Part shown: positions 10,029 through 20,810 of the stretch, one piece after another
Layout of the letters: each line of letters begins with the position of its first letter
How positions within the stretch are numbered: position 1 is the first letter of the stretch
Origin: Bactericera cockerelli
Lineage: Eukaryota > Arthropoda > Insecta > Hemiptera > Triozidae
Length of the DNA stretch: 64,000 nucleotides
Direction: 5' to 3'
Assembly: GCA_024516035.1 (NCBI GenBank)
Contig: CM044959.1
Location: forward strand, 22,370,884 to 22,434,883
Position numbers and translations under genes: made by a program
Notes under the pieces: generated by a model
The model's database searches: none
What the model saw: only the letters and a program-made list of their open reading frames with translations
Told to the model about the DNA's origin: nothing

Positions 10029-10345
10029 TAATATAGTGCTCCCTAAAACGACACCGTTTAACAGCAGAAATAGTGCGAAAGTGCCGGTTTTCAGATTTTT
10101 CCCATGATATCATGCAAAATTTCAGCTTTTTAGGTAGTCGGGAAGTGCTTCATAATTTAGATCAATAATCGATTATATATTTTCTCCCTAAAACGACACC
10201 GTTTTACACCATGATAAGTGAAAAAATTCCAGTTTTCAGATTTTTCCCTGTACTTTTACAATAAACCCTACAATCATGCAAAATTTCAGCTTTCTAGGTA
10301 GTCGGGAAGTGCCTCATAATTTTGATGATCTGTCAGTCAGTCAGT
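10029..10345 (+). repeat. Tandem repeat array, right part (two units)
   Basis: Continuation of the array at 2316-2633, with 'ctccctaaaacgacaccgtt' starts and 'tcgggaagtgc(c/t)tcataattt' ends. It is followed by a short (CAGT)n run near 10331-10352. Confidence 0.8.
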
Positions 10346-10618
10346 CAGTCAGTATCAAAATCGTAAATTTCAAAATTACCTACATTCCTCTGAAAGTTTT
10401 TTGCATAGAGTCTTTAAATTTTCAATGTCTTTTTAATGATATTAGGACAATCTCTGTTCCAAATTTCATATCTCTATGATCAATTGAACCGAAGATATGA
10501 GGGTGTGAAAAACCGGGTGAATCGGTTCGTGTAAAGATACACTGCCGTGCTTGCTGGAACTTGGCCTGGCGCACTGCCGTGCGCTCAGATAATAATGTAA
10601 AAAAAAGTTATTATAATA

Positions 10619-11446
10619 CAGTAGAAATCGTTTATAACGACACCGTTTATAAGGAACAATCGGCTATAGCAAACAAAATCTCCGGTCCCTTGGATTCTTA
10701 TGGAAAATTAACATTGGTATCATTTATAACAAACATCGGCTATTAGGAACAATATCGGCTTTAGCGAACAAATTCTCAAGTCCCGTGGCTACTTTCTATC
10801 GGTTATAACGTACAAAATTCATTTTAGCCAGCGTCGATGGCATGTTGAATACACCGGTTCCCTTCAGAACACCGAAGTTAAGCGACATCCAGCGAGGTTA
10901 AGACTTGGATGGGTGACCATTCAAATTCTAATTCTCGTGACGCTGGCTTTTCCCGGCCCCACTCAGGCTGGGTGAGGTCAATGTGAGTAGCAGGTTTGTG
11001 AGTTTCCTGCGAATGGAGGGTAAAACCCCCGTCGTGATATGACCATGGCAGTTGAAAGCGACGTTAAACCCCAATTAAAAAAAAAAAAAAACAAAATTCA
11101 TTTTGATGCTCTGTGAGTAAAACAGAAAACATGTTTAGTTATGCAGATTTTTGTCAAGGAGTAGATGAGTGATCTGTCTGATTTAGATCATTTTATTAGC
11201 ACCTAAAAGTTAGTATTGTTTCAGATTTTGAATTAGTGGATTATGAATGTACCTACATTCATACATAATTGTACATTTTTCATGTCTTACGAAGTTCCCT
11301 TATAACGTACATTGTTCTCTATAAGCGATACATATCGGATATAGTGAACTTGTTCCTTATAGCCGATATATCGGTTATAGTGAAAATCGGCTATAAGGAA
11401 CAAATCTGTCCGGTCCCTTGAAGTTCGTTATAAACGATTTCTACTG
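10619..11446. mobile_element. Pogo/Tigger-like MITE with nested SINE
   Basis: CAGTAGAAATCGTTTATAAC after TA (10617-10618) is inverted at the right end, which closes with CTACTG before TA (11447-11448). Inner motifs of the type 'ggaacaatcggctata' are repeated in both orientations. Subtracting the SINE at 10826-11090 leaves a MITE of about 560 bp. No transposase. Confidence 0.75.
10826..11090 (+). mobile_element. 5S rRNA-headed SINE (SINE3 type)
   Basis: The head (from about 10827) resembles insect 5S rRNA: GAATACACCGGTTC, ACCGAAGTTAAGC and ACTTGGATGGGTGACC occur in 5S order, covering the internal promoter. A unique tail ('ctgcgaatggagggtaaaac ... gttgaaagcgacgttaaacc') and poly-A follow. A 14-bp target duplication (ACAAAATTCATTTT at 10812-10825 and 11091-11104) proves retroposition. 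It is inserted within the pogo-like MITE. Confidence 0.85.
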
Positions 11447-11599
11447 TATATCAACTTTAGTGTGTAGCGCAGAATTGTAGGACTTTTCCCTTTCCGTATC
11501 TTTAATATCCCAATATCTTATTTTTGCCTATAATCCCACCACTGGTCGCTGCTAACAATAAAGCAGCTACTCATTTTTCTTCACGAGGTGTGAGTGGAT

Positions 11600-11815
11600 A
11601 CCGTAAAAACATACAAAATGAGGAACTCAGAAAACAGTTTTTAATATAACTATATAAAATAAATGGTTTAATAATACCAAGGTACCTAACTCGTCCGCAA
11701 ACAAGATACCACTACCAGTCACTACCTTCTTTCAATGGCAAAATTTTTTGGTTAGGAATTCTGGAACTTGGCCCTTTTTTCAACGGTAGTTTTTTTGGGG
11801 GTGGATAATTGGATA
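11600..11815 (+). repeat. Degraded single copy of the 1755-2233 foldback arm
   Basis: Shares blocks such as 'acata(c)caaatgaggaact', 'ccgcaaacaagata' and 'ctggaacttggccctttttt' with the right foldback arm, with many substitutions and gaps. Confidence 0.6.
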
Positions 11816-12095
11816 TAGAGATAATAGGTTTAAAAATATTAGGGTCTCTAGTTCAGCATACTTTTTCTTCGAAATCGTTGAATAATTATGATGAATGGGC
11901 TAAATGCTAACTCCAATGCTGAGAAACGGAAACTGAATGAACATTTGGTTATTGGTTGGGCATAATGGCATGGCGCTTAAGCTACGGCTGCGTGGTTGCC
12001 AAATGAAGTTTGCAATATTTGCATGGAGGTATGCAAGAATGGGTAAAGTGAGGACGAGTTCTAATACACGCAAGGAACGAAATAAACTTGGAGGA

Positions 12096-12299
12096 CCCAG
12101 TGTCGAAATGGCGCGGTGAATACACCGCTTCTCGTAGGATCTCACTGAAGTTAAACAACGTCCAGTGAGTTGAAGACCTCGTAATGCTAGCATTCCGGCC
12201 CAACCCAGGCTGGGTGAGGTTAATGTGGGCAGCAGGTTTGTGAGTTTTCTGCGAATGGAGGGTACCATGCTGTTGAAAGCAACGTTAAACCCAAAAAAA
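12096..12299 (+). mobile_element. 5S-headed SINE, diverged copy
   Basis: The 5S-like head has lost part of its middle (GAATACACCGCTTCTCGTAG, CTGAAGTTAAACAACGTC), followed by the same tail as the 10826 copy. It is flanked by an 11-bp duplication AACTTGGAGGA (12085-12095 and 12300-12310). Confidence 0.8.
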
Positions 12300-12310
12300 A
12301 ACTTGGAGGA

Positions 12311-13234
12311 ATGAATAGCCAGATAAATTTGACTGTAAACCTCAGAAATTGCACAGGGTAGACTACTATTGTTGTTGTTGTAACCAAATTGACTGGCTAC
12401 TACTGAGAATGATGATCTCCAGCTAAACTTCAGTGGAAAAGTTATTTGAACTTCTATTGCCTTTTTCTCTAGCGTTCTCTATCAAGACACTGGTCTCCTC
12501 CCTATTTAAAAAAGTGTTTAACGTCCTCCACCCAGCCAGACAACTATTGGTAAAATGATAATTTATGCTTTATGCCGGCGCGGCGAGTCACTTCGGATGC
12601 CGTACTGATAATTTATTATACTAAAGAATCGAGATTTGCTAAAATCCACTGTTGCATAATATTTGAAAAATAAAAAACTCAGCCTGAATTTAATCAGCTG
12701 TTCAGTGCAGCTGTTGGAATGTTGCTGATAATGGATGTTTACAAAATTTTGAGAAAAAAAAAATATTTATAAATTTTATTATACATATTTTATATTCCAC
12801 TGTTCACTCACTCTACACAGGTCACTGTTTGAATGAATTTATTCTAGTTCTAGTACTGAGTTTTGACTAGTTTAGTGACTGCATTAGTGCAATGCAATCT
12901 GCAACCAGCATTCATTATTTCAATTGAACTTCAAAAATTTCAATTTCGCAAGTTTTTCCTTTGATTGTTAAGATAGAGAGATGTGCAGACTCAATATTCC
13001 AACAAATTGAAAATCCCTGCTCTTGTTATCTGTGTTTTCACTATATATTTGGAATTACCTTCTCGGAGTTGCACATTTCCACAGAATTAACATCACTATT
13101 AGAAGTAGGTATCTGTCTTGATATAAAGTCATAGCAGTCTAACATCAGCCAGGAAAAATCTGTCTACAAAATTACAAAATTTTCTATTGACAGCTAATTT
13201 CACTGCCTTGTGATTTCTTGGCCCACCCTTACAG
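12311..13234. other. Non-coding stretch
   Basis: I see no convincing exon, RNA gene or repeat array. The sequence is AT-rich with frequent stops. Confidence 0.35.
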
Positions 13235-13282
13235 GACCAAGAAATCATTAATATTGTTACCAGCCTCTTCAGACACAACAAG
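13235..13282 (+). CDS. Candidate short exon of the unidentified 13-17 kb gene
   Basis: Sixteen in-frame codons (DQEIINIVTSLFRHNK) lie between a good acceptor (CTTACAG|G) and a good donor (AAG|GTGAGT), phase 0 at both ends. Assignment to the exons downstream is by proximity only. Confidence 0.35.
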
Positions 13283-13771
13283 GTGAGTTTTCATATAATT
13301 ATCATGTTAGGTTATTCCTAGTTCTGTTCATTGAAGTAAGGGTCATGGGAATAAACTGATAAAAGATGACTTGTCAGTAACAGCTGATAGGGGTAGAGTC
13401 CAGTTTACAACACAGCAATCTTAATATTGGAATTTTTTGGCCAAGCTCAGTTATATTTCACCTTCTAATGTATTCAGGAAAGGAGACTGATTCAGGTGCT
13501 CGGTATGTTAAATTTAACACAAGACTACATTTTCTAGATTGTTTGGTACCAGGTAGGTAGTCATATGCATATTTATGTACCTTTCATGCCAGAGTACTGG
13601 ATGCAATGAGTTGTATATGGTTTTGTTTTGCTCACACAAAATTCACACAGTTAAGTTTGAAATTATAACATCACTGGAATTTCTTTAAAAATACAGAACA
13701 TAATTGAGTCAGTCCTTGACATTACCTACCTACCTTTGTATTTTTCCACTGATCTGTCAGGTAAAGTAAAA

Positions 13772-14023
13772 TGAGGGCTCTAGTATCAAAACCGGCTCTC
13801 TCCAAAAAAATTGAAAATGAGGTTTTGGTACCCCTGGAATCTCTTTTTAAAGTCGCATGGACTGAAAAAAAACATTACATCTCAAAACCTACTCTCTCCC
13901 ATAGCAATTCTGTTGTAAAATATGAGTTCATTTTCAATCTGTTCTCCCTCCACAATCAAATAAATTGATTAAAGGTTAAATTGATTAAAGTGGAGAGAGC
14001 TGGTTTTGATACTAGAGCCCTCA
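13772..14023. mobile_element. 252-bp MITE
   Basis: TGAGGGCTCTAGTATCAAAA at the left is inverted at the right (ending TTTTGATACTAGAGCCCTCA), with about 31 bases of inverted repeat and one mismatch. The flanks are A-rich and similar (AAATG). Non-coding. Confidence 0.8.
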
Positions 14024-15071
14024 AATGATAGACATGGTGGAAGATTACTTACCTACCACACTTTTGAACCCTCTAAGGTCTATGACTATTCTAATTTCAG
14101 GAACATTGGATGTGAGGATCAATGAGGCTATGTCTTTATAATGGAGTAAGTCTCTGAATTATTTTTTCTACTTATTTGTAGTCAATTATTTTTAAAGAGT
14201 CTTCTTTTCATACCTATCTAAATAAAATGATTAAAATCTGGTGCACTGCTGTGCACTCAGATTATACCCAAGTATAAGTTATTATTGTTTATAATCTAAA
14301 AAGTGTGCTGCAGTAACTGAATCCCATATAAATTCTAAAATTATTGGTGAAACTGAGTGCCTTCTTGAAAACTTTTTTTACATGGTTAGGTCTGCTGACA
14401 CATCAGCATTTGGAACTTTTCAAATTCTGCACAGTAAACAGGGGTAATAAAAGACTCTTTCAGAGTGAGACCAATTTTTCTGACTGGTAAAGGGGGGGGG
14501 GGGCAAGTTCATTTTTTAAAATACAAACCTCCTTCTTGTGGTTTTCAAAGGGTCTTTCAATCAGGAATACTTGGGTATAATTTTCATCTTTCTATTATTT
14601 TTTGTTTACAAATGAAGGCCAACTTTACTTTTGTCATTGATTGCATAAAATTGAAAATTGGCCATCATTCTCAAACTCCAGACAAAAGAAAAATATTTTT
14701 TAATAAAATATCTTTTCATAAATGTATCACAAGAGGTTATAAATTAATTTAACCTGACCTGGCCGTTTGGGTCAACCCCAAAAGATGATTCTACTCAAAA
14801 ATAAAATTTATTCACCTTGAATATTACCCTTACAAATACTTAAGTACAAATTTTAGCTTTCTATTGTTTGAGAACAGCAGACTTGTTTGAGAACTATTAG
14901 CAAAAGCAAAAAAAAAACAAACTGAATTTTGCCCCCTGGCACAGACATTTCCAGACTTTTTCTACACCCTGTATAATTAATAGGTACCTATTAAATTAGT
15001 AAGCCTCTGTAGAAGATAAAAAATAATAACATTCCAAAAAACATAATAATTTATTTTTATAAATATTTCAG

Positions 15072-15365
15072 AGCAAGAAAAAGAAAACAGCACCCAAAAA
15101 GACCAAAAAGAGCAGTGCTAGCACTACAAAACCTGTGAACAAAAAGCAAAACAATGGTACCTTACGCACAACAGAAGCATCAAAATCCAAAAAGACTGAT
15201 AAAAAGAAGAAAACCCCTGTTTTAATTGAAGTAGCTCTAGACCCCCCCTTGCTGTCAAAGCTCACATTATCACAATGTAAGGGGAAAAGCAATGAATCTA
15301 GTGCTATCAACTTCTGGAAGTTTGTGGAGGCCTACACAAGTGTTATCACAAAAGAAGATATAAAT
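15072..15365 (+). CDS. Exon of an unidentified gene (lysine-rich, FWKFVE motif)
   Basis: Ninety-eight open codons sit between TTTCAG|AGC and AAT|GTGAGT, phase 0 at both ends. The first half is basic (KKKKTAPKKTKKSS), typical of a nuclear protein. The second half contains NFWKFVEAYTSVITKEDI. That motif faintly resembles the 'FW..VEPY...IT.E' block of Ada3 transcriptional adaptors, but flanking sequence does not match, so I leave the product unnamed. Confidence 0.5.
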
Positions 15366-15949
15366 GTGAGTATTATGATTTTAGTGTTTGCCATCAAAGG
15401 TTTATTGGAAGCTGTCAGTTTTACACTAGGAGTATTTTTGGGCAAGTGAAAATATTACCAATAGACTTTCATACATTTTTTTTTTTTTTTAATATTCTGT
15501 GTTTTTCAAATAGCTGTTAATTTACACCAGCTAAGACCTGATTTATACTATTGTATAAATTATTTATACATATTTTATATTATTCATAGGTACAAGTTTC
15601 TTATAATAAAAAATTACAGTTTTCTTTGGTCACTTTTTTGATATCTTGAACATTTTGGAGCCATCTTAGATTGGACTTTTATAATATCAAATACAACGTT
15701 TTGGATGTGCTGATTACAAATAATATTAATTTTTCATTAACTGTGACTGTTGAGTCACTAGTGGCGAAAATTGACTTATTTTGAAAGGATAAGGAAAGTT
15801 GTGTGATATACACACCAGTGAATTTTAAATTGCCTTTACCAGTCTTTCCTACCACTACTGGCCCTAGTCTAGCCATAAATTTAACTACCTGTATGGCTAT
15901 GAGATATACAAAGTGAATAAAATTATTATTTTATTTCAAGACACTTTAG

Positions 15950-16065
15950 TAACCATGACCGAGTGGTATGGTACATTCGGCTTGCAAACATGGTGACTTG
16001 GGTTCAAATTGACCAGTGGCAGAATTTGGAGCTACCCATTTCAATTGTGATATATTATAGTAATT
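15950..16065 (+). mobile_element. tRNA-like SINE remnant
   Basis: 'gaccgagtggtatggtac' (box A-like) and 'gacttgggttcaaattg' (box B-like) are spaced as in a tRNA. The same family occurs near 54850 ('gggtagcatactaggcttgcaccataatgacttgggttcgatcccc'). Confidence 0.45.
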
Positions 16066-16207
16066 TCAATTTTATTATATTTTAAGACACTGTTCTCTCA
16101 TCAGACACAGTGAAACAATCAACAATCAATGATAACATTTTTTTTCTACATTTTTTTTATTTATTTATAATTTTCTTCATGTTTTTGTTGAGATCCATAT
16201 TATACAG

Positions 16208-16381
16208 AGTAAATGTGATAGTGGATGATTTAGAACTATCACTGAAAGATTTACAATTCCTACATAATAATGGTTCAATTATTCTACTCTATACTTTACA
16301 GTACATAAATAGCTTGACAAAGGTGTACTCTAAAGAAAACTGCCCCTTCATGAATATGATTCCCTCTTCTAACACTACTTG
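16208..16381 (+). CDS. Exon of the unidentified gene
   Basis: An open frame from a TACAG acceptor to CTTG|GTAAGT encodes VDDLELSLKDLQFLHNN... and ends in phase 2, which matches the next exon at 16733. Its entry phase does not match the donor at 15365, so an exon or an indel is missing between them. Confidence 0.4.
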
Positions 16382-16732
16382 GTAAGTTTTATCATCCACA
16401 AATACCTGTTACATTATGTTTTTTAATCTGTTTCCTATGGGATCCATCTACAAATTTTATTATTATTCTTGGCTTGAAACTAAATTAAGTTTTTAATTTC
16501 CTTTTTTCTCTTCTGATCTCCAGACTAGCCTAATTTAAAAAACTTTGTTACCTTGAGATTTCATTTTTCTTTTTAGTCATTATTTCACCAACTTTTGTGC
16601 AAAATTTCCATTTGTTAAGTTCTGCCATTTTGGGAGATACAGTGGTCAGTAGGTAACAGTGTCAATCTATGAGTTAATTTTTCTATTGTAACTCTATGTT
16701 AATGTTTAATTTGATTTTGTTCTCTTATCCAG

Positions 16733-17010
16733 TTCTCCAGATTTTCCAGAAGATTGGTTAGAGCGTATTGTAGGAGCCCTAGTTGATCCCGATTTATTTC
16801 CACCTGAAGATGATGATTCAGATGGCAAACGAAATTAGAACTGATGATCTGGACTGTAAGAGATTGAGACTTTGTGATCCTATTGAATCTATGGGTGTGT
16901 TCAGTGACAGAAGCAACCTCCCCGCGTATCTTAATAACATGGATCCGTGTGTAATAGATGATGATGATGAAGAGGACGCGATGACTAACTGTGATATAAA
17001 ATCCCATCAG
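16733..17010 (+). CDS. Acidic exon of the unidentified gene, with apparent frameshift
   Basis: After acceptor TATCCAG the frame continues from the previous exon (SPDFPEDWLERIVGALVDPD) into an acidic stretch, then hits TAG at 16836. The neighbouring frame is open and protein-like from there (RTDDLDCKRLRLCDPIES, later DDDDEEDAMTNCD) to a good donor (CAG|GTTAGT, phase 0). One extra base near 16820-16836 would explain this. Product unknown. Confidence 0.45.
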
Positions 17011-17140
17011 GTTAGTTTTTTTTTTTTTTTGTTCAGAGTTAAATTTGTTAACCTCACATTAATAAAATAAATTCCCAGACCTGCTTTGAGTAGAATCATG
17101 GAATTACAATTACAGTCTTATACAGAAAATTATTTATTAA

Positions 17141-17240
17141 NNNNNNNNNNNNNNNNNNNNNNNNNNNNNNNNNNNNNNNNNNNNNNNNNNNNNNNNNNNN
17201 NNNNNNNNNNNNNNNNNNNNNNNNNNNNNNNNNNNNNNNN
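17141..17240. other. Assembly gap (100 N)
   Basis: A run of exactly 100 N, a scaffolding gap of unknown true size. It may hide an exon of the gene on either side. Confidence 0.95.
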
Positions 17241-17308
17241 TGGAATTAACATGGATTGGATTTCGAACCATGACGGAAGAACGCCAGTCCATATCTATAC
17301 GTTGATGA

Positions 17309-17557
17309 ACTTCCGCGGACTTGGGTGAGGAACTTTTATTTACCTCTCATTCAATGAATGCATTTTCCGATGCACTTGGCAAGCAGTGTCGTCTACTGGG
17401 CGACACCTTGACTCACTTGACTTCTCTTGCAAGATTCATGACTTCAGGTAGAGGAATGACAGCTATGACGTCACCACATGGGGGGGTCTACCTCTCCAGA
17501 CTCGGAGTAGAGGGGGGAGTATCAGCAAGTAGTGTACACAGGGAGCTCTGTACCTGA
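17309..17557 (+). CDS. Probable terminal exon of the unidentified gene
   Basis: Eighty-two open codons end in TGA at 17555, with an amphipathic helix-like stretch (DALGKQCRLLGDTLTHLTSL) and a Gly/Ser-rich end. Base composition is richer in GC than the surroundings, as for the other exons. No clean acceptor is visible at its start. The adjacent frame just upstream (17241-17323) is also open, so a frameshift or the N gap may have broken it. Confidence 0.3.
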   Translation, partial: TSADLGEELLFTSHSMNAFSDALGKQCRLLGDTLTHLTSLARFMTSGRGMTAMTSPHGGVYLSRLGVEGGVSASSVHRELCT

Positions 17558-17916
17558 CCCCAGCAACCCTTGCCTGTGGCATTACAATCTAATCCAAGCT
17601 CAAACATTACAATGACCCGAAAATAATCTTTCTATCAAATCGATAGAAAACACACATATTTAACATTTTTTTTTTCTCCAAAAATTCGATGGTGTAGCAT
17701 TGCGGTCGCACTAATAGCGTGGGGGACTGTCATACGGTGCCAAATTTTTATTTTGTAAACATTATTATCCCTTCTTGTGCTATCTAAACTGATAACGTGT
17801 TAGCGGTCAGAGTCTACGCATTTCTGCTCTGAGTGGATTTTGTGTTGTTTTATTAAAAAAAGTGGATTCTGTGTTGTAATATTTTTTAATAAAGCGTGAA
17901 GTTTAAAGTCAGTTTA

Positions 17917-19359
17917 TAAAAAGTGGGGACTCTCTAGATCAACTTTGTTTAGGTTTTATTGTTCATTTGTTCTACCAGTGTTTGACTATGGCTCTCCTGT
18001 TTATGGTTCAGCCAAAAGTCATGTTTTAAATAAGCTAAACACGGAACATCATGTTGGCATCCGTGTTATTACTGGGGCATTACGCACTAGCCCAGTCCCT
18101 AGCTTGTACACTGAATCAGGCATTCCTCCTCTTCAATACAGACGTCAAAAATTAATGCTTAACTATGTCACTAAAATTTCGGCCTGTTTGGATAATCCCG
18201 TACATAATATACTGTTCCCTCCCAATGTAGATAGAAAATTATTAACATTTGAAAACTCGAGTACATGTATACCCAAACCTTTGATGGTCAGATTCAGACT
18301 ACTAGAAGAATTCTCTGAAGAGTTAAGAAGATGTGAATTGGTACCCTTTAAAGAGAGTATACCTCCATGGGCTGACTCTTGTGACTTGCCTAGCGTTGAT
18401 ACTAGTTTATGGGAAGGAAATAAGGTAAACACCCCTCCCCATGTCCACAAAGCAAAATTTTCCTCCTTAATCAATAGTAAATTTGCAAATTATAAATTAT
18501 GTTTCACAGACGGATCTAAGACACCTAATTCTACAAGCTGTGCTTTTAGTGTAGATTCAAATGTATCGTCCTTTTCTTTACGCAATGTTAATTCTGTCTT
18601 CTCAACAGAATTAATCGCTATCATTTTGTGTCTTCAGACTTTGGTTTCAGTTGCATTTATTCCTTCAAACTATGCTGTAGTCAGTGACTCATTAAGTTCA
18701 CTAAAAGCCATATGCAATATAAAAAACAACAATCCTCTCGTTTCCAAAGTTATCCAGCTCTGGAATGACCTTAAAATCAAGAAAAAAGACATAAAATTTA
18801 TTTGGTGCCCATCGCACTGTGGCATAGAGGGTAACGAACTAGTTGATCAAGCCACAAGATTATCTATTCATCCTCAATCTATAAACTTATGTTCTCCAGA
18901 CGATTTGAAAACCTTTATTAAAAAAATAGTCAAAAATAATTGGCAAAGTTTTTGGGATGATATACCCTTGTCTAACAAACTGAAAAGGATTAAACCTTGT
19001 GTAGAAATATGGCCATCGAGTTTTCAACCCAAAAGATATGATGAAGTAGTGTTATGCAGAATGAGACTGGGTCACACGAGATTGACACACAGTTTCTTAT
19101 TCACCAAGACGCCACCCCCCTTGTGTCAGTGTGGTGTCAATCTGAGTGTGGCCCACATCTTTGAATGCACGCTGCATTCATCAATCAGAAACAACTTAGA
19201 CCCTTTTCCCTCCCTAAGGGATGACCTAAATGCAATAAATTCTACTTTCATATACCTCAAGAACCTAAACATATACCACAGAATATAATACTATCAAAAA
19301 ATACGCGAATGACTAAATAGTTAAAGCGGTATTATAAAAAAAAAAAAAAAAAAAAAAAA
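17917..19359 (+). mobile_element. 5'-truncated non-LTR retrotransposon with RNase H
   Basis: The insertion is bounded by a 12-bp target duplication AAAGTCAGTTTA (17905-17916 and 19357-19368) and ends in a poly-A tract (19336-19359). Only the C-terminal third of the second open frame remains. Confidence 0.85.
17945..19288 (+). CDS. C-terminal reverse transcriptase fragment plus RNase H domain
   Basis: A 447-codon uninterrupted frame. Residues 1-80 match the thumb and tail of insect non-LTR reverse transcriptases (SFVLPVFDYGSPVYG). Residues 184-310 form RNase H with the acidic set D189 (CFTDGSK), E222 (STELIAI), D248 (VSDSLSS) and the H291/D301 block (PSHCGIEGNELVDQA). A tail motif with cysteines and histidine (CQCG...AHIFEC) follows, as in I/R1-like lineages. 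The frame starts inside the truncated gene, so the annotated ATG is not the natural start. The open frame shows that the insertion is young, but it cannot be autonomous. Confidence 0.85.
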   Translation: MFRFYCSFVLPVFDYGSPVYGSAKSHVLNKLNTEHHVGIRVITGALRTSPVPSLYTESGIPPLQYRRQKLMLNYVTKISACLDNPVHNILFPPNVDRKLLTFENSSTCIPKPLMVRFRLLEEFSEELRRCELVPFKESIPPWADSCDLPSVDTSLWEGNKVNTPPHVHKAKFSSLINSKFANYKLCFTDGSKTPNSTSCAFSVDSNVSSFSLRNVNSVFSTELIAIILCLQTLVSVAFIPSNYAVVSDSLSSLKAICNIKNNNPLVSKVIQLWNDLKIKKKDIKFIWCPSHCGIEGNELVDQATRLSIHPQSINLCSPDDLKTFIKKIVKNNWQSFWDDIPLSNKLKRIKPCVEIWPSSFQPKRYDEVVLCRMRLGHTRLTHSFLFTKTPPPLCQCGVNLSVAHIFECTLHSSIRNNLDPFPSLRDDLNAINSTFIYLKNLNIYHRI

Positions 19360-19379
19360 GTCAGTTTAAAGTTAAAAGA

Positions 19380-20600
19380 AGTTATTTGACATTCACTGTG
19401 TATGAAGTTGATGTTATTGTGCATCTCCTAGGGTCGTGGGTTATCCGCCTGCGGAAGCTATCCGAAACGTGTGATAAAAAGTAAAGTTTTTCTTGTCGAT
19501 AATTACTTCATTCTTGTTTGAAATACCTAGTTTAACAAATCATTTAAACAATAAAACATTCTCTCTATGAAAATTGAACATAAAAGTCCCCGTCAGAAAT
19601 AAGTCCTATAAAAAGAAGTCCTGGCGGAAGATTTTCAGTTGCAGTACTAACTAGACGTATGTTGAAGTACATCACTCAGGCGTTTCCCGCCTTACTCCGT
19701 TGTTCCATAGGTTTTTCCGTCCATGGCTGGTTTACCCAATATGTGCAATGTCAAAGAATCCTTCCTTATAATAATATGTGCACCAGTAGTTTAGTGTCAT
19801 AAAGATAAAGGGATCATTGTGTGGATTTCACCTGTGTATGTATAGATTTATGATAACACGGAAGTGTTTTAATGTTTAAACAGAACCATCGAGTTTCAAT
19901 ATAAACTCAAATCTTTTAAAATCCATTTTAGTTTACCTAAAACCATAAATAACCTAGGTAGTAGGTAATTTTACTTATTTAATAAATTGTACAGATAATA
20001 TATGAAAATGAAAAACGTATGGTAGTGTTAATTGACACTGTTACATTGAGCAGTATGTAGGTGTGATCATTACTTGTATGAATCATAAAATTACCAAGAC
20101 GCGAGAGTGACCCAGTGCAAACGTGTGCAGCGTTTAGATGAAATAAAATGTACTCTACATGTGCAGTATTGTGTATCATTGATAGGCCCGTGGAAGTTTG
20201 GATGGTACACACAGAGACATAAGAAATTTAGTCTAGTCACACAATTAATCCAGTTCTTATTTTTTATTATCCGTGTCCTCTTTCGTTCCTCGGTCAAATT
20301 TTGTACTTCCAATACTCTGAAACATTAGGGCTTTTTGTTTGCCTGAAGTACCTATATCATCCAGTGTGCAGGGGTTTTCTAGTTGACCACATACCAGAAG
20401 GTCTTCATGTGTTTGGACTTTCATTGGTGAGAGATTGAAGTAAATTTGACGAGATGAGGAAGAAAGATGGTGGAAGGATTGAGTGACTGGGTCACTGTTT
20501 GAAGTATTTAATTGAGTGACTAAAAAAATCAAGTACTAATGATTGAGTACAATGCACATATGTACAATACTGATGAGAGAATACAGTACACAGTATAATA
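19380..20600. other. Non-coding stretch
   Basis: Nothing recognisable. Short mirrored frames on both strands around 20090-20530 lack protein-like features. Confidence 0.35.
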
Positions 20601-20609
20601 ACAATAATA

Positions 20610-20810
20610 AAATTATAACGCCTTATTTATACTGCCCGATTAGGACTATTAAGTCTTATTATTCACGCAGTAAGCCCAAGACATATTACTATGTGCTAAA
20701 AATCCCAAATGGGAGGATATCTTGTCATGTCCCGGCTGGGTTTCGAACCCGCGACCGTTGGAATCTCTGGATTCACAGAGTGCCGCCTTTAGCACTGAGC
20801 TGGCGGGACA
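20610..20810 (-). mobile_element. tRNA-headed SINE, family 2
   Basis: On the minus strand: TGTCCCG...GCTCAG...GGGTTCGAAACCC...CGGGACA, then 'atcctcccatttgggattttta', 'cataataatatgtcttgggc', 'ataatgggac' and '(ta)aataaggcg'. In the 59341 copy the first and last seven bases of the head (TGTCCCG/CGGGACA) still pair as an acceptor stem. Other copies lie at 38825, 56863, 59341 and, truncated, at 59890 and 60225. Confidence 0.8.

Larger units (their letters stand above)
1569..10538. repeat. Old repeat unit bracketed by 33-bp inverted repeats, split by a later insertion
   Basis: Positions 1569-1601 (ATCTTTACACGAACCGATTT...) recur inverted at 10506-10538 with one mismatch, and similarity continues a little outward. 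Without the 7.4 kb insertion at 2634-10028 the bracketed unit would be about 1.6 kb. It contains the foldback at 1755-2233 and an interrupted tandem array (2316-2633 and 10029-10345). Superfamily unknown; no protein is recognisable. Confidence 0.5.

Noticed and set aside
10826..10920. 5S rRNA gene
   Set aside because: Only the head resembles 5S rRNA; the tail, poly-A and target duplication show it is a SINE.
14465..14752. 95-codon plus-strand frame
   Set aside because: Low-complexity, G-run inside, no homology visible and no splice context.
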